A stretch of DNA of 64,000 bases from Oenanthe sinensis (GCA_028671895.1 CM053800.1:11553886-11617885), one strand, 5' to 3'; shown: positions 21,130-34,640, counted from the first letter of the stretch. Numbers and translations are program-made. Notes: generated from the letters alone by a model not told the origin.

Positions 21130-21268
21130 TCAAAAGATAGCGCAAGTGGTAGAGGGCTTATCCTCTGTCGTCCCAGGTCCTGGATTCGATCCTGGCTCAC
21201 CCCGAGAATTTCTTTAGAACAGATACTCATTTGTAAGCCTATAAGGCAAATTAGTCAAAAAAAAAATT
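21130..21268 (+). mobile_element. tRNA-derived SINE
   Basis: A-box-like TAGCGCAAGTGG near 21,136 and B-box-like GGATTCGATCC near 21,182 at tRNA spacing, then a short unrelated body ending in an A run (21,258-21,267). No clear target duplication, so boundaries are approximate. Confidence 0.55.
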
Positions 21269-21351
21269 AAGTTTTATTTTTTTCCGCTTTATTATATTTA
21301 ATTTTTAACATTAAATATAAGAGAATAATGGGTATCAAATTAATCTCATTA

Positions 21352-22152
21352 GGCTAGAGCGTGGGCCGGTTCGGTTTGGTTTTTGGTTAAAACCAGAACC
21401 GGAACCATATGTGTTCGGTTTTAAAAATTAGAAACTGTAATAGCAACCGAACCGTCGTTTTCGATTTCGGTTTTAAAAAGGTTGGTTCGGTTTTTATCGG
21501 TTTGGTTCAGTTATAAAATAGGATAAATAAAATTAAGAAAAAATATGTAATTTAAATAAAAAATATAATTAACTAAAAATATTTTACATTCAAAAATTAC
21601 ACAAATTAAATTCTCAGTCACACTGCAAAGTTCAAAACATATATTTGTTTGAATATAACTAATTTTTAAAGACAATAGGAGAAAATTAACACTTATGTTA
21701 CAATGTAGAGCGTAGACTAGCAAACCAGCACAGAATGCATTCAACTTGTAGAAAGTGACATAAGACCAGCAAAGTATGTGTATGCATTCAACTTGTAGAA
21801 GGTGACATAAGGTGCAACACTGGAGTTGGCTAACTCCATTAAAGGTGTGTCATGTTATACATAAATTTAATAAATAGGTGTTAAAATCACTTATACAAAA
21901 TAATTGGTGCATGCAATGATTTGTTATAAAATTTATATTTATTAATTTTAAAAATACATATAAATTATATATAATTATATTTATTTATTTTAGTAATCGG
22001 TTCGGTTCGGTTTTATTCGGTTCGGTTTTAATCTATAACCGAAACCAAACCAATTAAAATGGTTCGGTTTTTAATTTTTTGATTTCGGTTCGGTTCAGTT
22101 TTTATCGAATTTTACCGGTTTTGGTTTTAAATTGATTTTTTGTTCAGCCCTA
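21352..22152. repeat. CCGAACCG-type hAT-like MITE relic, probably composite
   Basis: Two clusters of GGTTCGGTTT / CCGAACC repeats (about 21,368-21,510 and 21,997-22,125) at the two ends of AT-rich sequence. The right end reads TTCAGCCCTAA, whose reverse complement starts TTAGGGCTGAA, typical for these ends. Related to 15,885-16,062. No target duplication recognised. A 30-bp direct repeat (GCATTCAACTTGTAGAA) lies inside near 21,735 and 21,785. Confidence 0.5.
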
Positions 22153-22494
22153 AACCTCATACAAGCTAATCATCTTATATCAGGTTAAACAACCTTATAG
22201 ATTGATCTTTAACTTCATAAATTGAGTTAACAGTACTTGTTAGAATAAATAAAAACTATAAATCTTTTTCCTTAACTGTGTATATTTATATGTGTGATGT
22301 ATTTGATCTACGCCTAATATATAATCTTCAATCTTACAGGGAGAGGGGAGCAATTGATCGTAATGGGTGGGTCCCTATATATCACATTATATGCAATTAA
22401 GTTGTAGAGACACGTTCAGATAACCTAATTGATATCATTAACCTGATATAACTAAGTCTGATATCCAGTAACCTCTAAATATAATAGTTCTTTT

Positions 22495-22496
<2 letters not shown>

Positions 22497-22583
<87 letters not shown>

Positions 22584-22610
22584 GTATATGTATATATATA
22601 TATAATAGTT
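22497..22610. repeat. (AT)n microsatellite
   Basis: About 80 bases of pure AT dinucleotide, then a GTATAT variant run. Confidence 0.95.
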
Positions 22611-23245
22611 CTCATTTATTTATTTTAAAAAAAATTAAAGATTTATAATATAATTGAATATGTAAAATACTAACTATAACAAATCAATCAATCAAATATT
22701 TATCATTTCGATTTTAATAATATAAATATTGAAGTTTAATTTTGATAAAAAAAATGAAATATGATCGAATCTAATTAAGATAATAAAATTCCAAACAGAC
22801 AATGATTTATATCTTAATTTAAAACCGAACAGCCGCTTGTAACAAAATGTTTTGTAGTTTTATTTACGGTTTACACAGGACATAAAATTAGAAAAAAAGA
22901 TTAAGAATAAATGAATATATTTTACAGGGGCTTAATTAAAATACTTTCAGTTAAAAAGTTTGTACATGTAATTTGGGCCTCACCTTTTTTGGGCCTTCTC
23001 CAACTTTCACTACACTGCATGCTGATTACAGTCCATTTATTTGTACTCAATGTCGATGTTTTTTAAATATATATTTTAAAATGCGATTGTCAAAATCATT
23101 TATTTTTGATTTTTGATTTTTTATAGTGGAATAAATTAAAATTAAGATTTTTATGTGCATGTGAATCACACCACTCTATCCGCACGAGCATATTAGGAAT
23201 TTTTTCTAACTGTTATAAAAAAATACGAATAAATAATTATTTTGT
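22611..23245. other. Gene-free AT-rich spacer
   Basis: No ORF, repeat pair or site recognised. Confidence 0.6.
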
Positions 23246-24687
23246 TAGGACTAGTTCCGAAGAATATTGATAAAAGTTTATTTTTGTTATTCAATTATAA
23301 TCAATTGTCCCACAATTCTTTATTTGAGAGAAGATATATCCAATATTACAATATCAATATTTATGATAAATACCTAAAAATATAATATAAATATCTATAA
23401 TTATTATATTTCCTAATACCCTCCCTTAAGTTGGAGCATGTAGATTCGAAATGCTCAACTTGCTGAGATAAAATTCAATTTTTTTCTTTCCAGGAGCCTT
23501 TGTGAATATGTCTTCCAATTGTTCAGTTGTAGGAACGTAAGAAGGAGAGATAAGACCATCATGAATAGCATCTCACATAAAGTGACAATCCACCTCAATA
23601 TGTTTCGTTCGCTCGTGGAAAATGAGATTTTTCGCAATATGTAATGCCGACTGAATGTCACAAAATAAGGGAATAGATTTATTGTGATGAATCCCAAGAC
23701 TTAGCAAAAATGCCTTTAACCACTTTAACTCACAGGTGACAGATGGCATTGAACGATATTCAGCTTCAGCCGAAGAACGAGATACTATATATTGCTTCTT
23801 AGTCTTCCAAGAAATTGGAGATTGACCGAGAAACACCAATGAACATGTAAGAGATCGTCAAGTAAGAGGACACGCAACCCAATCCGAGTCGCACCATCCA
23901 GTAAGAAACAAAACACTATCTGAGCGAAGTAAAATTCCTTGACTAGGAGCCGCTTTCAAATAACGAACTGTTTGTAATGCTGCATTTCAATGTTCTTCTT
24001 ATGGATGTTGCAAAAATTGAGAAAGAACATGAACCGTGTATGACAAATCTAAATCTGGGCGTGTTACCGCCAAGTAAATTAGGCGCCCAACAAGTCTTCG
24101 ATATTTTACAAGGTCAGCAAGATATGCACCAGTAGAGTGACCCAGTTTATGATTTTGATCAATTGGTAAAACTGCAGACTTAGCTCCCAACAAACATGTT
24201 TCAGAAATAATATCAAGAGCATACTTTCATTGGCATAAAAATAAGCATTGTTCACTGCGAGCCACCTCAGTACCCAAAAAATATTTTAGCACACCAAGAT
24301 CTTTCATATGAAAGCAAGAACTAAGATAATCTTTAAATACCTTTAACACACGAGAGTCATTACCAGAAATAATCAAGTCATCAACATATACAAGAACGTT
24401 TATTTGCACACCTCTCTTCGTATATGTGAAAAGTGAATAATCTGAACAAGACTGCATGAACCCATATTGCTTTAAAGCTATAACAAGTTTATCAGACCAA
24501 CAACGAGGTGACTACCTTAATCCATATATAGATTTACGAAGACGACAGATCATACCTGGATTTGAAGATTTAAAACCAGGTGGAAGTTTTATATACACTT
24601 CATCGTCAAGATCACCATGTAAAAAAGCATTTTGGACATCCATCTGATGCAATTCCCAATTTTTCGATGCAGCAATGGCTAAGAAAG
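23246..24687 (-). mobile_element. Truncated Ty1/copia element: RT and RNase H part plus 3' LTR
   Basis: On the minus strand the RT-RNase H part runs from 24687 to about 23440, then a purine tract (TTAAGGGAGGG) and a short 3' LTR at 23246-23418 (plus strand TGTTAGGACTAG...CCTAATA). Readable motifs: QMDVQNAFLHGDL, YVDDLIISGND, RPDLDLSYTVHVLSQF, SRSSAEAEYRSM, FCDIQSALHIAKN. Several in-frame stops (for example after FLCQ at 24227) show decay. The 5' part is missing: RT stops abruptly near 24,687 where an LTR-like segment of another family begins. Confidence 0.85.
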
Positions 24688-25168
24688 TAACTTAGAAGAA
24701 GATAAACAAAAGAAAAGGTGTGCTCAAGGAGTCAAAGATTTCTGCATATCTTAGAGCTTCTTTATCTACAAATGGAATGAAGACAAGGTTGAATGAGAAA
24801 AACACAATTTCTGTTTCAAGCTTTGTTCTAGGACCAAGGAAAAGTACACATGTAAGTAGGATATGTGTTTCAGTATAAATACACATATCTCACAAGTGTT
24901 TTTCCTTATGCAACTGGGTAGATTTTCTCTCAAGTATAGAAATATTAGCAAACTCATTATTATTGTTTTTATTGAAGTTGGAATCATTTTCCAGTCAGTT
25001 GTAACAAACCAAAAATAATAAAATTATTTTTGAAAGTTTAAAACACTATCTCTTTTATCTGCTTTGTTTGATTGCATAATAAACTTGTTAATTATAATTC
25101 TTGTGTGTTGTTAGCAAGAAATATTCATAATTAATCAAGTTGCATTCAAACCCCCTTCTACAACACTT
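24688..25168 (+). repeat. LTR-like segment, 3' part, family shared with 26.7-27.2 kb
   Basis: Clearly similar along its length to 26,740-27,205: both have TTTATCTAC...GGAATGAAGACAAG, CCAGTCAGTTGTA, GTTGTTAGCAA and end TTGCATTCAA then a C run and CTTCT(A/G)CAACA. This ending is typical of Sirevirus-type LTR 3' ends. Only the 3' part is present here; it abuts the truncated RT. Confidence 0.6.
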
Positions 25169-25189
25169 ATCTTATTTAACAAAAAGGGG

Positions 25190-25885
25190 AAAAAAGGAAC
25201 AACAAAAAAAGATTTGATATATAAGATTTAAAAGGAAAAAAGAAATAGCTATGAAATAAGTTTTATATGGAATATAAAAATTAAAAAAAAAATAAGAAAT
25301 AAGAAATAACTATTTTTTAGAGATGGTAAGAAATAAGTTTTATACGTAGATTTTGTAACTAATTTTTAGAGATGGCAAATATAAAAAGGTAATAATGATT
25401 TTTATATGTATGGAATTTTCGTAACTATTTTTTAGCAAATGGTAAAAAATAAGTTACTATTTTATAGAAGTGACAAAAACTATAAATATACAATGATTTT
25501 ATAAATTAGATGTTACACTAAATTTCTCAACAAACAATTTACAATATATTTTTAATTATTAATAATTAAAACTTATTTTATCATCATCGAAATTATAAAG
25601 AAGAATTATAATTGCAAAAAAATTGATAACAGTTAAATGTTTTTAAAAAGATTTGATATATAAAGTTTAAAAGAAAAAAGAAATACCTATTAACTATTTT
25701 TTAGAGATGGCAAGAATTAACTATAATATAGAAATTTTGTACCTATTTTTTAGAGATGACAATTATAAAAAGGTAATAATAATTTTTAATATAATTTTCA
25801 TAACTATTTTTAGCAAATGACAAGAAATAAGTTACTATTTTTTAGAAGTGACAAGAATTATAATGAGACATTGATTTTATAATCG
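25190..25885. repeat. Imperfect direct repeat of an AT-rich unit
   Basis: The stretch from about 25,205 (AAGATTTGATATATAAGATT) recurs from about 25,650, with the phrases CTATTTTTTAGAGATGGCAA, AAAAAGGTAATAAT and AAATAAGTTACTATTTT in the same order. So a unit of about 300 bp is duplicated at a spacing of about 450 bp. No coding content. Confidence 0.65.
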
Positions 25886-26002
25886 AAATCGATCTATATA
25901 AAGAATTCAATCCTTTTTAATGTACAATTATGTTATCTCCTAGAGATTTAGGTTTTATAAATTTTCATATATTAATTATGAATGTGATCGTTATATATAT
26001 AT

Positions 26003-27205
26003 GTTAGAGATTGTGGTTCTATCAATGTAATCAACTAATATTTACTTAGTTTAATTAATAATTAACTAAGTAAAACATAATGTCATATATAGTTTGACAG
26101 TATGTTTAAAATGTCACTTGTAATAAAGATGCTCAAATAGTCAAGTAGATAACAGTAAGTATCAATAGTTACTGTCATATGTCAATGAAATAAATGATCA
26201 ATGAGGTAGAAGTTCACAAAGTGTTCATGCACAGCATAGATCAAATTTCTGACAGTAACATTCTACATTCTGGAGCCTATGACAGCATGTTCTAGTGACA
26301 GCAATTTTTGGAAACAGACGACAGCAACTATTCCTTGACAGTAAACTTGGCGGAGAATGAAGATTCTATGACAGCAAGTTTTACTGACAGCAACTATCCC
26401 TTGACAGAAAACTTGGCGGAGATTGAAGATTCAAGACAGCAAGTTTTCTAACAGTAGCTTTGGCGGGGAGAGTTTAGCATGTTTGGCGAGATGATCGACA
26501 GCATGTTTGGCGGAATAGTTGATAGTACCTTTGGACGACAGCATGTTTTAGAAGACTGGTGATCCTGACAGTAAAGTATACGGTAACAAAGATGTTGTCA
26601 CCAAAGTGAAGCTGAAGGTTGATAGTAACTTTCATGGAAACTGACAGTCTGTTTCAAGTAGCAGACTATGTATAGTCATTCACAGATTGATCTTGACATT
26701 TCTACATAGTCTGTCAAGTCTACAATTGCAACTTGAGATAAAGTAAGCAAAAAGGTGAAGCGTGCTCATGGTGTCAAGAATTTCAAATCATCACAGAGTA
26801 CCTTTATCTACATTTGGAATGAAGACAAGACTCATGAAGAAAAAGTGAGATTACCATTTCGAGTACTATCCAGGAAACAAGGAAAAGTTTACTTGTAAGT
26901 GAGATATGTGTTGTAGTTTAAATACACACATCTCACAAACACTTTCTCAAACACACACAACTGAGCTTAACTCTTCTCAAGCATAGAAACTCTAGCAATC
27001 TCTTGTTATTGTATCTATTGAAGCTGGAAACCCTTTCCAGTCAGTTGTAGCAACAAAAATTAATAAAATTAATTTTTGAAGTAAAAAACTGTGTATCCAT
27101 AGCTTACTTATCTTTTGTTTTATAACTTAATACATTAGCTTTTGTTTGTTGTTAGCAAAAGTTCTCAAATTTATTAAGTTGCATTCAACCCCCCCCCCTT
27201 CTGCA
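26003..27205 (+). repeat. Probable solo LTR with a GACAGCA motif cluster
   Basis: Starts TGTTAGAG and ends with the C run and CTTCTGCAACA, as in its relative at 24,688-25,168. From about 26,090 to 26,720 the motif GACAG(C/T)A followed by A(A/C)(C/T) or TGTTT, often with GGCGGA, recurs more than a dozen times. No internal region or second LTR, so I read it as a solo LTR. Target duplication not resolved because the flanks are TA repeats. Confidence 0.5.
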
Positions 27206-27216
27206 ACACTCATTTT

Positions 27217-27281
<65 letters not shown>
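27217..27281. repeat. (TA)n microsatellite
   Basis: Uninterrupted TA dinucleotides directly after the solo LTR. Confidence 0.95.
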
Positions 27282-27283
<2 letters not shown>

Positions 27284-28409
27284 TTGCAAACTTTTAATGA
27301 TACTTATATAGTTTACGTTTGGTTTGATTTTTTCACAATTATATACACTCGATTGATGTTCGTCTAATAATTATTTGTAATGTTTATACGTTTAATCTTA
27401 TTCTTTATCTTCAAATTTCAGGGTATGTGCATGAAATTCTTAATACAGATCGAAGATGAAGAGGAATGATGAGAGAAAAAAAACACAATAACTTAAATCA
27501 CCACGTATCATGTATGTATGATTTACGTCTTTATCTGTATCCACAGGGACACTTAATCTTCGAAAGAGGAGGTATTTTTAATATAATATTGATTTATGAT
27601 TTGTTACGATTGCTTTTTATGTAAAATTTAGTTTTGGTATAATGATCTATTAACTAAAATGTAGATATTTTCATTATATAATTTATGATTTTAATATTAA
27701 TTTATTCGGAACAGTGTTGTAAAAAGCGGGAATCAGATTTAATAGGTGGATGCACCGTTTAGTGATTAATCGGATAGTTAGAGACTAATCAGACTGATTA
27801 ATCTGGTATTTGTATTATTAATTAGTACGGTAGTCCACCGAATAGGGATTAATCGGTGATTAATACTGATTAATTATCAATTTTTAGAATAATGATTACG
27901 AGACTATGAGTTTTATGCTAAAATTAGATTATATTTCTTCATTTTCCCTTTTATCTTTCCAGTTTCTTCCCAAATTCTAAATTCTTACCATCAGATAATG
28001 TTTATAGATGAGATGAGACGTGAGAGCACGAGAGTGGTCTATGAGAGGGAGACATATTTAATATGAAGGCAGGTCGAAATTAATTATTATGTTTTTTATA
28101 TTTAAAAATTAATTTAATATAATTTTAAGATAGGTAGAACAACGAGAGAATGATTTATTAATTAAGAAGAAACGTGTTTAATGAGAAGACGGTTCGAGAT
28201 TAATTATTATATTATTATATATTTATAAATTTTCTTCTATATAATTTAAAAAAAATTAAAAAAAAAGGTCGTCGCGATATACAAATGAGAAGACGATATT
28301 ATAAGCCTATATACATATAATTTCTAATTAAATTATTTAATTTTCACATAATTTTATTGATATTTATTTATTTATTAAATATTTTTAAAATTAAAAATAT
28401 ATTATAATA
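27282..28409. other. Gene-free AT-rich spacer with a GATTAATCGG repeat
   Basis: From about 27,715 to 27,895 there are several GATTAATC(G/A)G units ending in CAATTTTTAGAA(T/C)AATG. A similar block occurs at 34,650-34,805. At 28,020-28,200 a stretch with GAGATTAATTATTAT is duplicated. No gene seen. Confidence 0.5.
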
Positions 28410-28438
28410 CCGCTGCGAAACGCGGCTTATAATACTAG
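28410..28438 (+). mobile_element. Helitron 3' terminus
   Basis: A short GC-rich hairpin (CCGC...GCGG, 28410-28425) ten bases before CTAG at 28435-28438, followed by T. This is the hallmark of a Helitron 3' end (hairpin, CTRR, insertion before T). The 5' end was not identified, so only the terminus is annotated. Confidence 0.55.
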
Positions 28439-29552
28439 TATAAACAGTAGTCCAACTACACAATTAACATAAATAGGGATTTATAAGTAATTTACTCTGA
28501 GGGCATAAAGTAATTCTCGAGTGCATTTAACAACACCCTATTTTGTATGTTTGAAAAGCAGTGTAAGAAATATTCCTATATATCCGGATACAAATTGGGG
28601 TTAATATTTCCATATTATAAAATTCATGTGTAGTCACGGGTATGCAAAATCTTTTGGCGTTATTAAAATGTCACATGAAGATTCTATACATTATCAAGTT
28701 ATGTATACGGTAAATGTTAAAAGTACACTCCATCAGTTTCATCCTACGCATGCTAAGTGAATAATTTGTTCGTTCCACTGTGAAGAACCTATATTTGTAA
28801 AATATAAAATTTTTGTGGGGAGATACTTGATATTGAATAAAAATAGTACATATTAGTATATGTGAAATGTATATCCTTTTCTTAGGAATTCCCGTTTCCT
28901 CGTCTTTACATAAATTGAAATTAACAGTTATCACAGACAATAATAAGAATAAATAATAATAATCAATACAGATAAACACCAAGATTTATACGTAGAAAAT
29001 CCCATTTTTAAAGCAAAGAGGTAAAAACTACGGGACCAACTCTTAATGCTGTAGCGGGACAAAATCCGACGATTACAGCCCGACCAAACACTAACACTAA
29101 CCCACTTGAAATGAAATAATAGAGTAGCACGAGGGTTTCCTATCCTGACCTGCTTGAAACTACCATAAGGTAAGTTCCATACTAGACGGACTATCTAGCA
29201 GTTTTAAACTAAGAAAGGTGTGAGAGAAGAAAGTTTAATTTATTTACTAAAGAGGGGGAAATGACTTATTTATAGATGAGAGAAGGTTGTTGCTCTTTTT
29301 TCATGTGAGACAAAAGAGTGAAAGTGAGGAAACATCAGTTTTGGCTTAAAACACAACACTTTTATTAATTAATCACAAAAATCTTTTGAAGACTTGTTGA
29401 TTGACCTTAGTTTTCTCCTTTATAAGATGTATCAAGAAAAAATGCATATATACACACAGATCAAGCACTTCCTTCATTTACAATGGAAGGGAAATTACAC
29501 ACAAGTCCAAAAAATAATATACTCAACACACAAGGATAAAAATTGTAGTAGG
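28439..29552. other. Spacer and 3' region of the NPH3-like gene
   Basis: No gene. The part next to 29,552 is expected to hold the 3' untranslated region and polyadenylation site of the minus-strand gene. Around 29,000-29,170 there is denser sequence (ACTACGGGACCAAC) that resembles repeat DNA, but I cannot name a family. Confidence 0.5.
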
Positions 29553-30206
29553 CTAGCAGAGTCTTGGCAATACTTTATTACTCCTAGCATGGGAAATCAT
29601 AGGAGTAGCAGCATTATTCTTACCCATTCTTGACATTCTACCCTTCATTTTTCTACACACTTTCTCCAACTCCACCACTCTCCTTTGCATCATTTCGAGG
29701 TTTAATCTCATCTCATCATTCTCTTCTGCTGCATTATTTTTCTGATCTTGATGATCATCATATTCCGTCGTCGTATTTGTATTATTCTTGTAATTGATCA
29801 TGGACTCATCAGTTCCGGTATCATTGTACATGACCCTTTGGTTATGGCTTTTGATAGGATCATTTATCATGGTTCTTCGATCGTAATTATGATAAGAGGA
29901 ATAGTAGTAGGATTGGTCATGATTATGATCGGTTGGAGAAGGATCAAGTGCAGGAGAATCAATATTGGTGCCATAATTGGTTGATCTGCTTTGAGCAGCA
30001 AGAGCTTCAACTGAAACCCTGGGTGGGACTCTAGGGTTCTTGGCTAGTTCCTTGCATGCTTCTAGACTTAGCTTTTTATTGTTCAAACATCTGCATAGCC
30101 TTGATCTCTCTTCTAACGATAGGCATGGATGAGACTGCATACAATAAATATATATTGATAAAAGAAGCCCCGAGATTGATCTCAGGAAGTTACCTGCCGT
30201 TATAAG

Positions 30207-30269
<63 letters not shown>

Positions 30270-33070
30270 AATGACATTTTTGTAATAATTAACACTAGCT
30301 TCTAACTCAGATTTATATTAGAATATTTCTTAACGTAATAATCTGAGCCAATGACACATAATGAGGTCTAAATATTTAAATTTTTGCAATGGAGCATTTT
30401 CGATAATTTGAATATATGTACACACATATATTTATATCTCAGAAATATCTGTGCATGTGGGCTCTGGCCTCTGGGATGCTATATATATATGGTGGATGAT
30501 TGCATATTTAAGTGCATGGATGGAAACATAAATGTATATCTACCACTACCTGCAGCTAACTATATAGTCACAGGCAATACATGCATACAGCATATTGATG
30601 CTGACTCTAACGCTATCTTCCAGAGTTTTTTCAGATGAAAAAAGAAAAGAAAAAAAAATAAAGTTAAAGAGAAAAGAAGGTAAAAAAGAAATTATGATTT
30701 TCTTTCTTTATGTTCCCTAGTTTTTTAAGAGAAGATTGGAAAGGGGAGATGTCTGAAATGGTCACCAAATGATCTGCTATGATATATGGCTTATTTTGAT
30801 TGGTGACACATATGCATATATATACATGCGCATCTCATATTATTAATATGAAAGTTACCGATTACACAAGAGACAGTTTTTAAGATATCTAACATTTATC
30901 ATCTTTTATTATAATTAAAACAAAATTTTGGATCAAAATTAATGTATTATTATCTTCCCTTCTCCTTTGTTTCCTCAAAAAATATTGGAAACATAATAGG
31001 GATTCCAAAATAGATCCGAAAAATATTCCCAAATATGATGTATCTAATTTTATATTCAACTAAGTATTTTATACATAATATTTCTCAATAAAAAATCACA
31101 ATTTTCCCCTTTTTCTCTAAAATTAAAATTTGGAACACAGTGTAAAGCTAAATAATTGCCCCCTACATCTAGATGGATTTAATTCCGCATGGTCTATTGT
31201 TTTCAATAATATCAAAGATTCCGTAAAATATTTAGCAGTAAAAATAAAAAAGCTAACTGGCTTTAGAGTATGAAATATCAAATTTTCTTCACCAACTTAA
31301 TTGAGTCTCCTAACTAATAATTCAATTTATTATTTTTTGAATGTACTAATAAGCAATTAAGTATCATGTGTGAGAATTTTTTTTGTATGTATAGATGAGG
31401 ACAATATGATTTCTTGACCAAAATGGATTGAAGCAAGAATCTAGCAGCTAGCAAATGCAGAAAAGAAAGATGACAAATTATGTGTATATATAATTAGTTT
31501 AATTACCGGCCAAAGATAAGCCTTGGCCATAACATAAAAACCAAACAGATATGACTATGTATGCATTTAAATTTAAGGAAACTATTACTACATTTTTGTA
31601 ATAGGACATGTTTAACTTGAAAATGTGACTTTTACTTGAGTACAAGAACACATAGTATAGTTTTTAGCATTGACGTTTATCTATGCATCTACTTGATTAT
31701 GCAGATTATAGTGTAATCAATGAAAATAATGACATAATTAAGTACCTCAAGATAGATATCAACAGCTCTATAGACCCCATCAAAACAATCTCTTGCACAA
31801 TCTGCTAAACTCTCTGCAACTCCAAGAAATGTAGAAATCTTCAAGTTTTGATCAGGAGCTATTTCTCTTAGATACTTGTCAATCAACCAACTAAGTTTCT
31901 TCATCTTCTGTGTATACTCTTGATTACTATAAGTATGAACAAACAATCTAATTAATCTCACCACGAGATTGACATCGTAAACACTGTTCCCATCATTAGC
32001 AGAAACCAATAAATCATCTAATGTTGCTTGATCAAGAACTGAAGCAATTAGTCTCTCCAACCCTGTTCTGCAATCTCTACTAATACCAAAAGTAGAGACA
32101 AGTCTCAATATCCAAAACAATCCTCTACATGAAAATGCAGACTTTCCCATTGTAAGTACCCCATAAACAGCTATATCTGCTAATTTTGAATACTTTGATT
32201 TTGAGGAAGTCTTGATGATTAGATCATGTTTAGACTGAACACTAGTTTTTAGGTAGTTGAGGATGAACCTTGTGAGGACTAAACTGGTGTCATCAGTACC
32301 ATAAGCACCTAATATCTTGACAAATCTTTCGATAATTATTGGTGGTAAAATGGTTAAATCATCAAACCACCAAAACTTTTTCGATGACCTTTTTGTGATG
32401 CCAAGAACTTCAGGAGTCATGCTTTTCGTCGAGGAGGATAGCCTGAATGGAGTTGCAATGGTTTCAGGGGAAGATGATGAAGAAGAGGAGCAGAGAAAAA
32501 AGTCTGAATGTTGTGCAATTTTTACAAGGAGTGTGTTTAAGAGTTTTTCAATAAGGCCATTGGAATCTGCATAAGAAAAGAAGGATTCACAGCTCCTTAG
32601 GCAAGTTAAAATATCGGAACGGGACCAAGCAAACATTTCTTCAAGAAATGCTTCAGTTTGCTGCAAAAGATTGCAAGCTGAGACTTTCTCTGTCATTACA
32701 AGAAATAGAGCACAACAATGTAGGAGACAGACATTGGATACAGTTATTACACTAGTACCATTGTTGTAACAAAATCTTAGTACTTGCTCAAAACCAAATG
32801 GGCCTCCTGGGAAACCATCAATTTGAATCCCTGAATTTTTAATTTGGGTTCTTCTCTTTTCTTGCTTGATGATTTTCCTTAATTTTCCTGAAAATTTTGA
32901 AATATTTTTCTGGAAAAAAACAAATAAATATAAGCAGCATGAAGAATGTATTGATCAGCAAAGTACTTGAGATATCAATTAAGATCTTAATGAAGTATCT
33001 GAGTTACCTCATTCAGGAAGAATGTTTGTTGACCATTGATATGAACTTGAAGATCACACAGTTCTGCCAT
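29553..33070 (-). CDS. BTB/NPH3 family protein (At3g19850 type), three exons
   Basis: Exons 33070-33008, 32909-31746 and 30134-29553, all phase 0, giving 602 residues. Start MAELCDLQVHINGQQTFFLN opens a BTB-like domain (about residues 1-95). The NPH3 domain begins near residue 198 (KKFWWFDDLTILPPIIIERF) and runs to about 450, including VDIYLE at the second junction followed by SHPCLSLEERSRLCRCLN. The C-terminal part is low in complexity (Asp, Tyr, His, Asn) and ends with a coiled coil (about 546-577, EMRLNLEMMQRRVVELEKVC). NPH3/RPT2 proteins are plasma-membrane or cullin-3 adaptor proteins in phototropin and auxin-related signalling; the role of this subclass is not known. The second intron (1.6 kb) holds a TA run. 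Confidence 0.9.
30205..30268. repeat. (TA)n microsatellite in an NPH3-like intron
   Basis: About 60 bases of TA dinucleotide some 70 bp upstream of the exon 3 acceptor on the minus strand. This is a place where length changes could affect splicing; that is inference. Confidence 0.95.
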
Positions 33071-34640
33071 GGTTGTTAATGTTGCATTGAATTGCAAACC
33101 TCAAATTTAGTATCAAGAAACAACAATATTGGATATAAGGAAAAAAATAGTATAAAAGTGTATAATGTGTTGGCACAGGACATGTGAAAGAAATTTGGTT
33201 ATATATGCAATTGGGTTAAGATATATCTTTAATAAAATATTATACAGCTACATGTCCAGATAATTGTTGCAGCTTAATAAATGTAGTATGATAATAAGTG
33301 GATACCTCTACTCTCGATAAAATAAATATTCATCCTTTTAACATACGTTTGTCAGGGATCTGAACCCATCGATTGAGTCTTGTATGAAGGTTTTCAAACT
33401 TATTATAAAGGTCTGGACTACAAGGTATTGTGTCATTTCAACAGTATTCACGGGCGATGCTACTTGTGTATTTTAAAACAGTTAAGCAACCAACGAGGAC
33501 CTGTATTCATTAATTTATAGAGTTGATTGATTATTTGATGATTCCAAATGCCTCCCTATTGATATAACAGTGCTCTATTGATATAACAGTGCTCAGACAA
33601 ATTGTAACCAATAATTTTATGTGTTACAACAAATATCTATCTGGGTTTCGACCTTTCAAAAAGTTTACTAAACTCCTAGTATTTTCTTATGCCACAATCA
33701 TATTGTTTTTTGTTCTCTCTCTTTATGTGTGCTTTTTGTTCTCTCTCTTTATGTGTTTTTTTCTATGTTTTTTCCTGTTACCAGGTGCTGCACTGATAAA
33801 CTTTGGAATATTTATTACATCGAATATTAGCATCAATGAAATGAGTATGAAATATTATCTATATTTAAAAACATTCCCCTGTTCTAAACATTCTTGTTTT
33901 GATATTTGTTTGTTTTAATTAAACCAAAGATTTTGTAATAAAATTAGTAACATTTATGCGTTGATCAGCCACCACCAGAACCACAAGACTATCTAAATTG
34001 ATTCGTTTCGTCAGGAAAAAAAATCTGATAATTTCTATATCCATCTCTTCTCGAATCATTAATCGTTGCAACTTCGGAGCATAGCTAGATAGAGATGTAC
34101 ATAGCATTACTATTACACAAGATGGTACATGACTACATGAGACACAAATGAGAAGATTAATAAATGTTTGCACAGTACGGATCTTGCAGACTGCAAGTCA
34201 AGAAAAAGCCCATAGCTTTCGATATTATTGGAATTACATCGTGCGATAGTTGATCATGTGCGTTTATTGGCTTTGTATTTATATGTTATAGCGGTTTTGT
34301 GACATGTGAAACAAACGGCCCGCCCCAAACAGTGAACACAATCAATTTCTTTGTTGCTAGATTTTGTCTCAGGTCGGTGTTTCTCTATATCTAGATACAT
34401 ACTACATTGCTAATCTTTGTACCTAAATACATATGCATATATGAGTATGGTATTCAAGATTTTCACATAAATAGTGTGTCCAAAGATCTTCAAACAAATA
34501 GTCTCTACTCTTCGCAAAAACTAGTAATATTGCGAAGATCAGTAAAATTAACGTATACATGCATGCACGAGTAAAATTTAAATTTGTTAATTTTATCGAA
34601 CGGAAAGCCATCATACATGTCTAACCGTGTATTTTTTTTC
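33071..34640. other. Upstream region of the NPH3-like gene
   Basis: No gene recognised. A 26-bp unit containing TTTTTGTTCTCTCTCTTTATG is tandemly duplicated near 33,704-33,760. Small ORFs here look like chance. Confidence 0.5.

Noticed and set aside
21130..21205. Functional tRNA gene
   Set aside because: It has A- and B-box-like sequences, but no full cloverleaf is evident and it runs into a body with an A tail, so a SINE is more likely.
27146..27367. ORF with a poly-Ile-Tyr stretch
   Set aside because: It is the translation of a TA microsatellite.
29748..29984. 78-codon plus-strand ORF
   Set aside because: Antisense shadow of NPH3-like exon 3.
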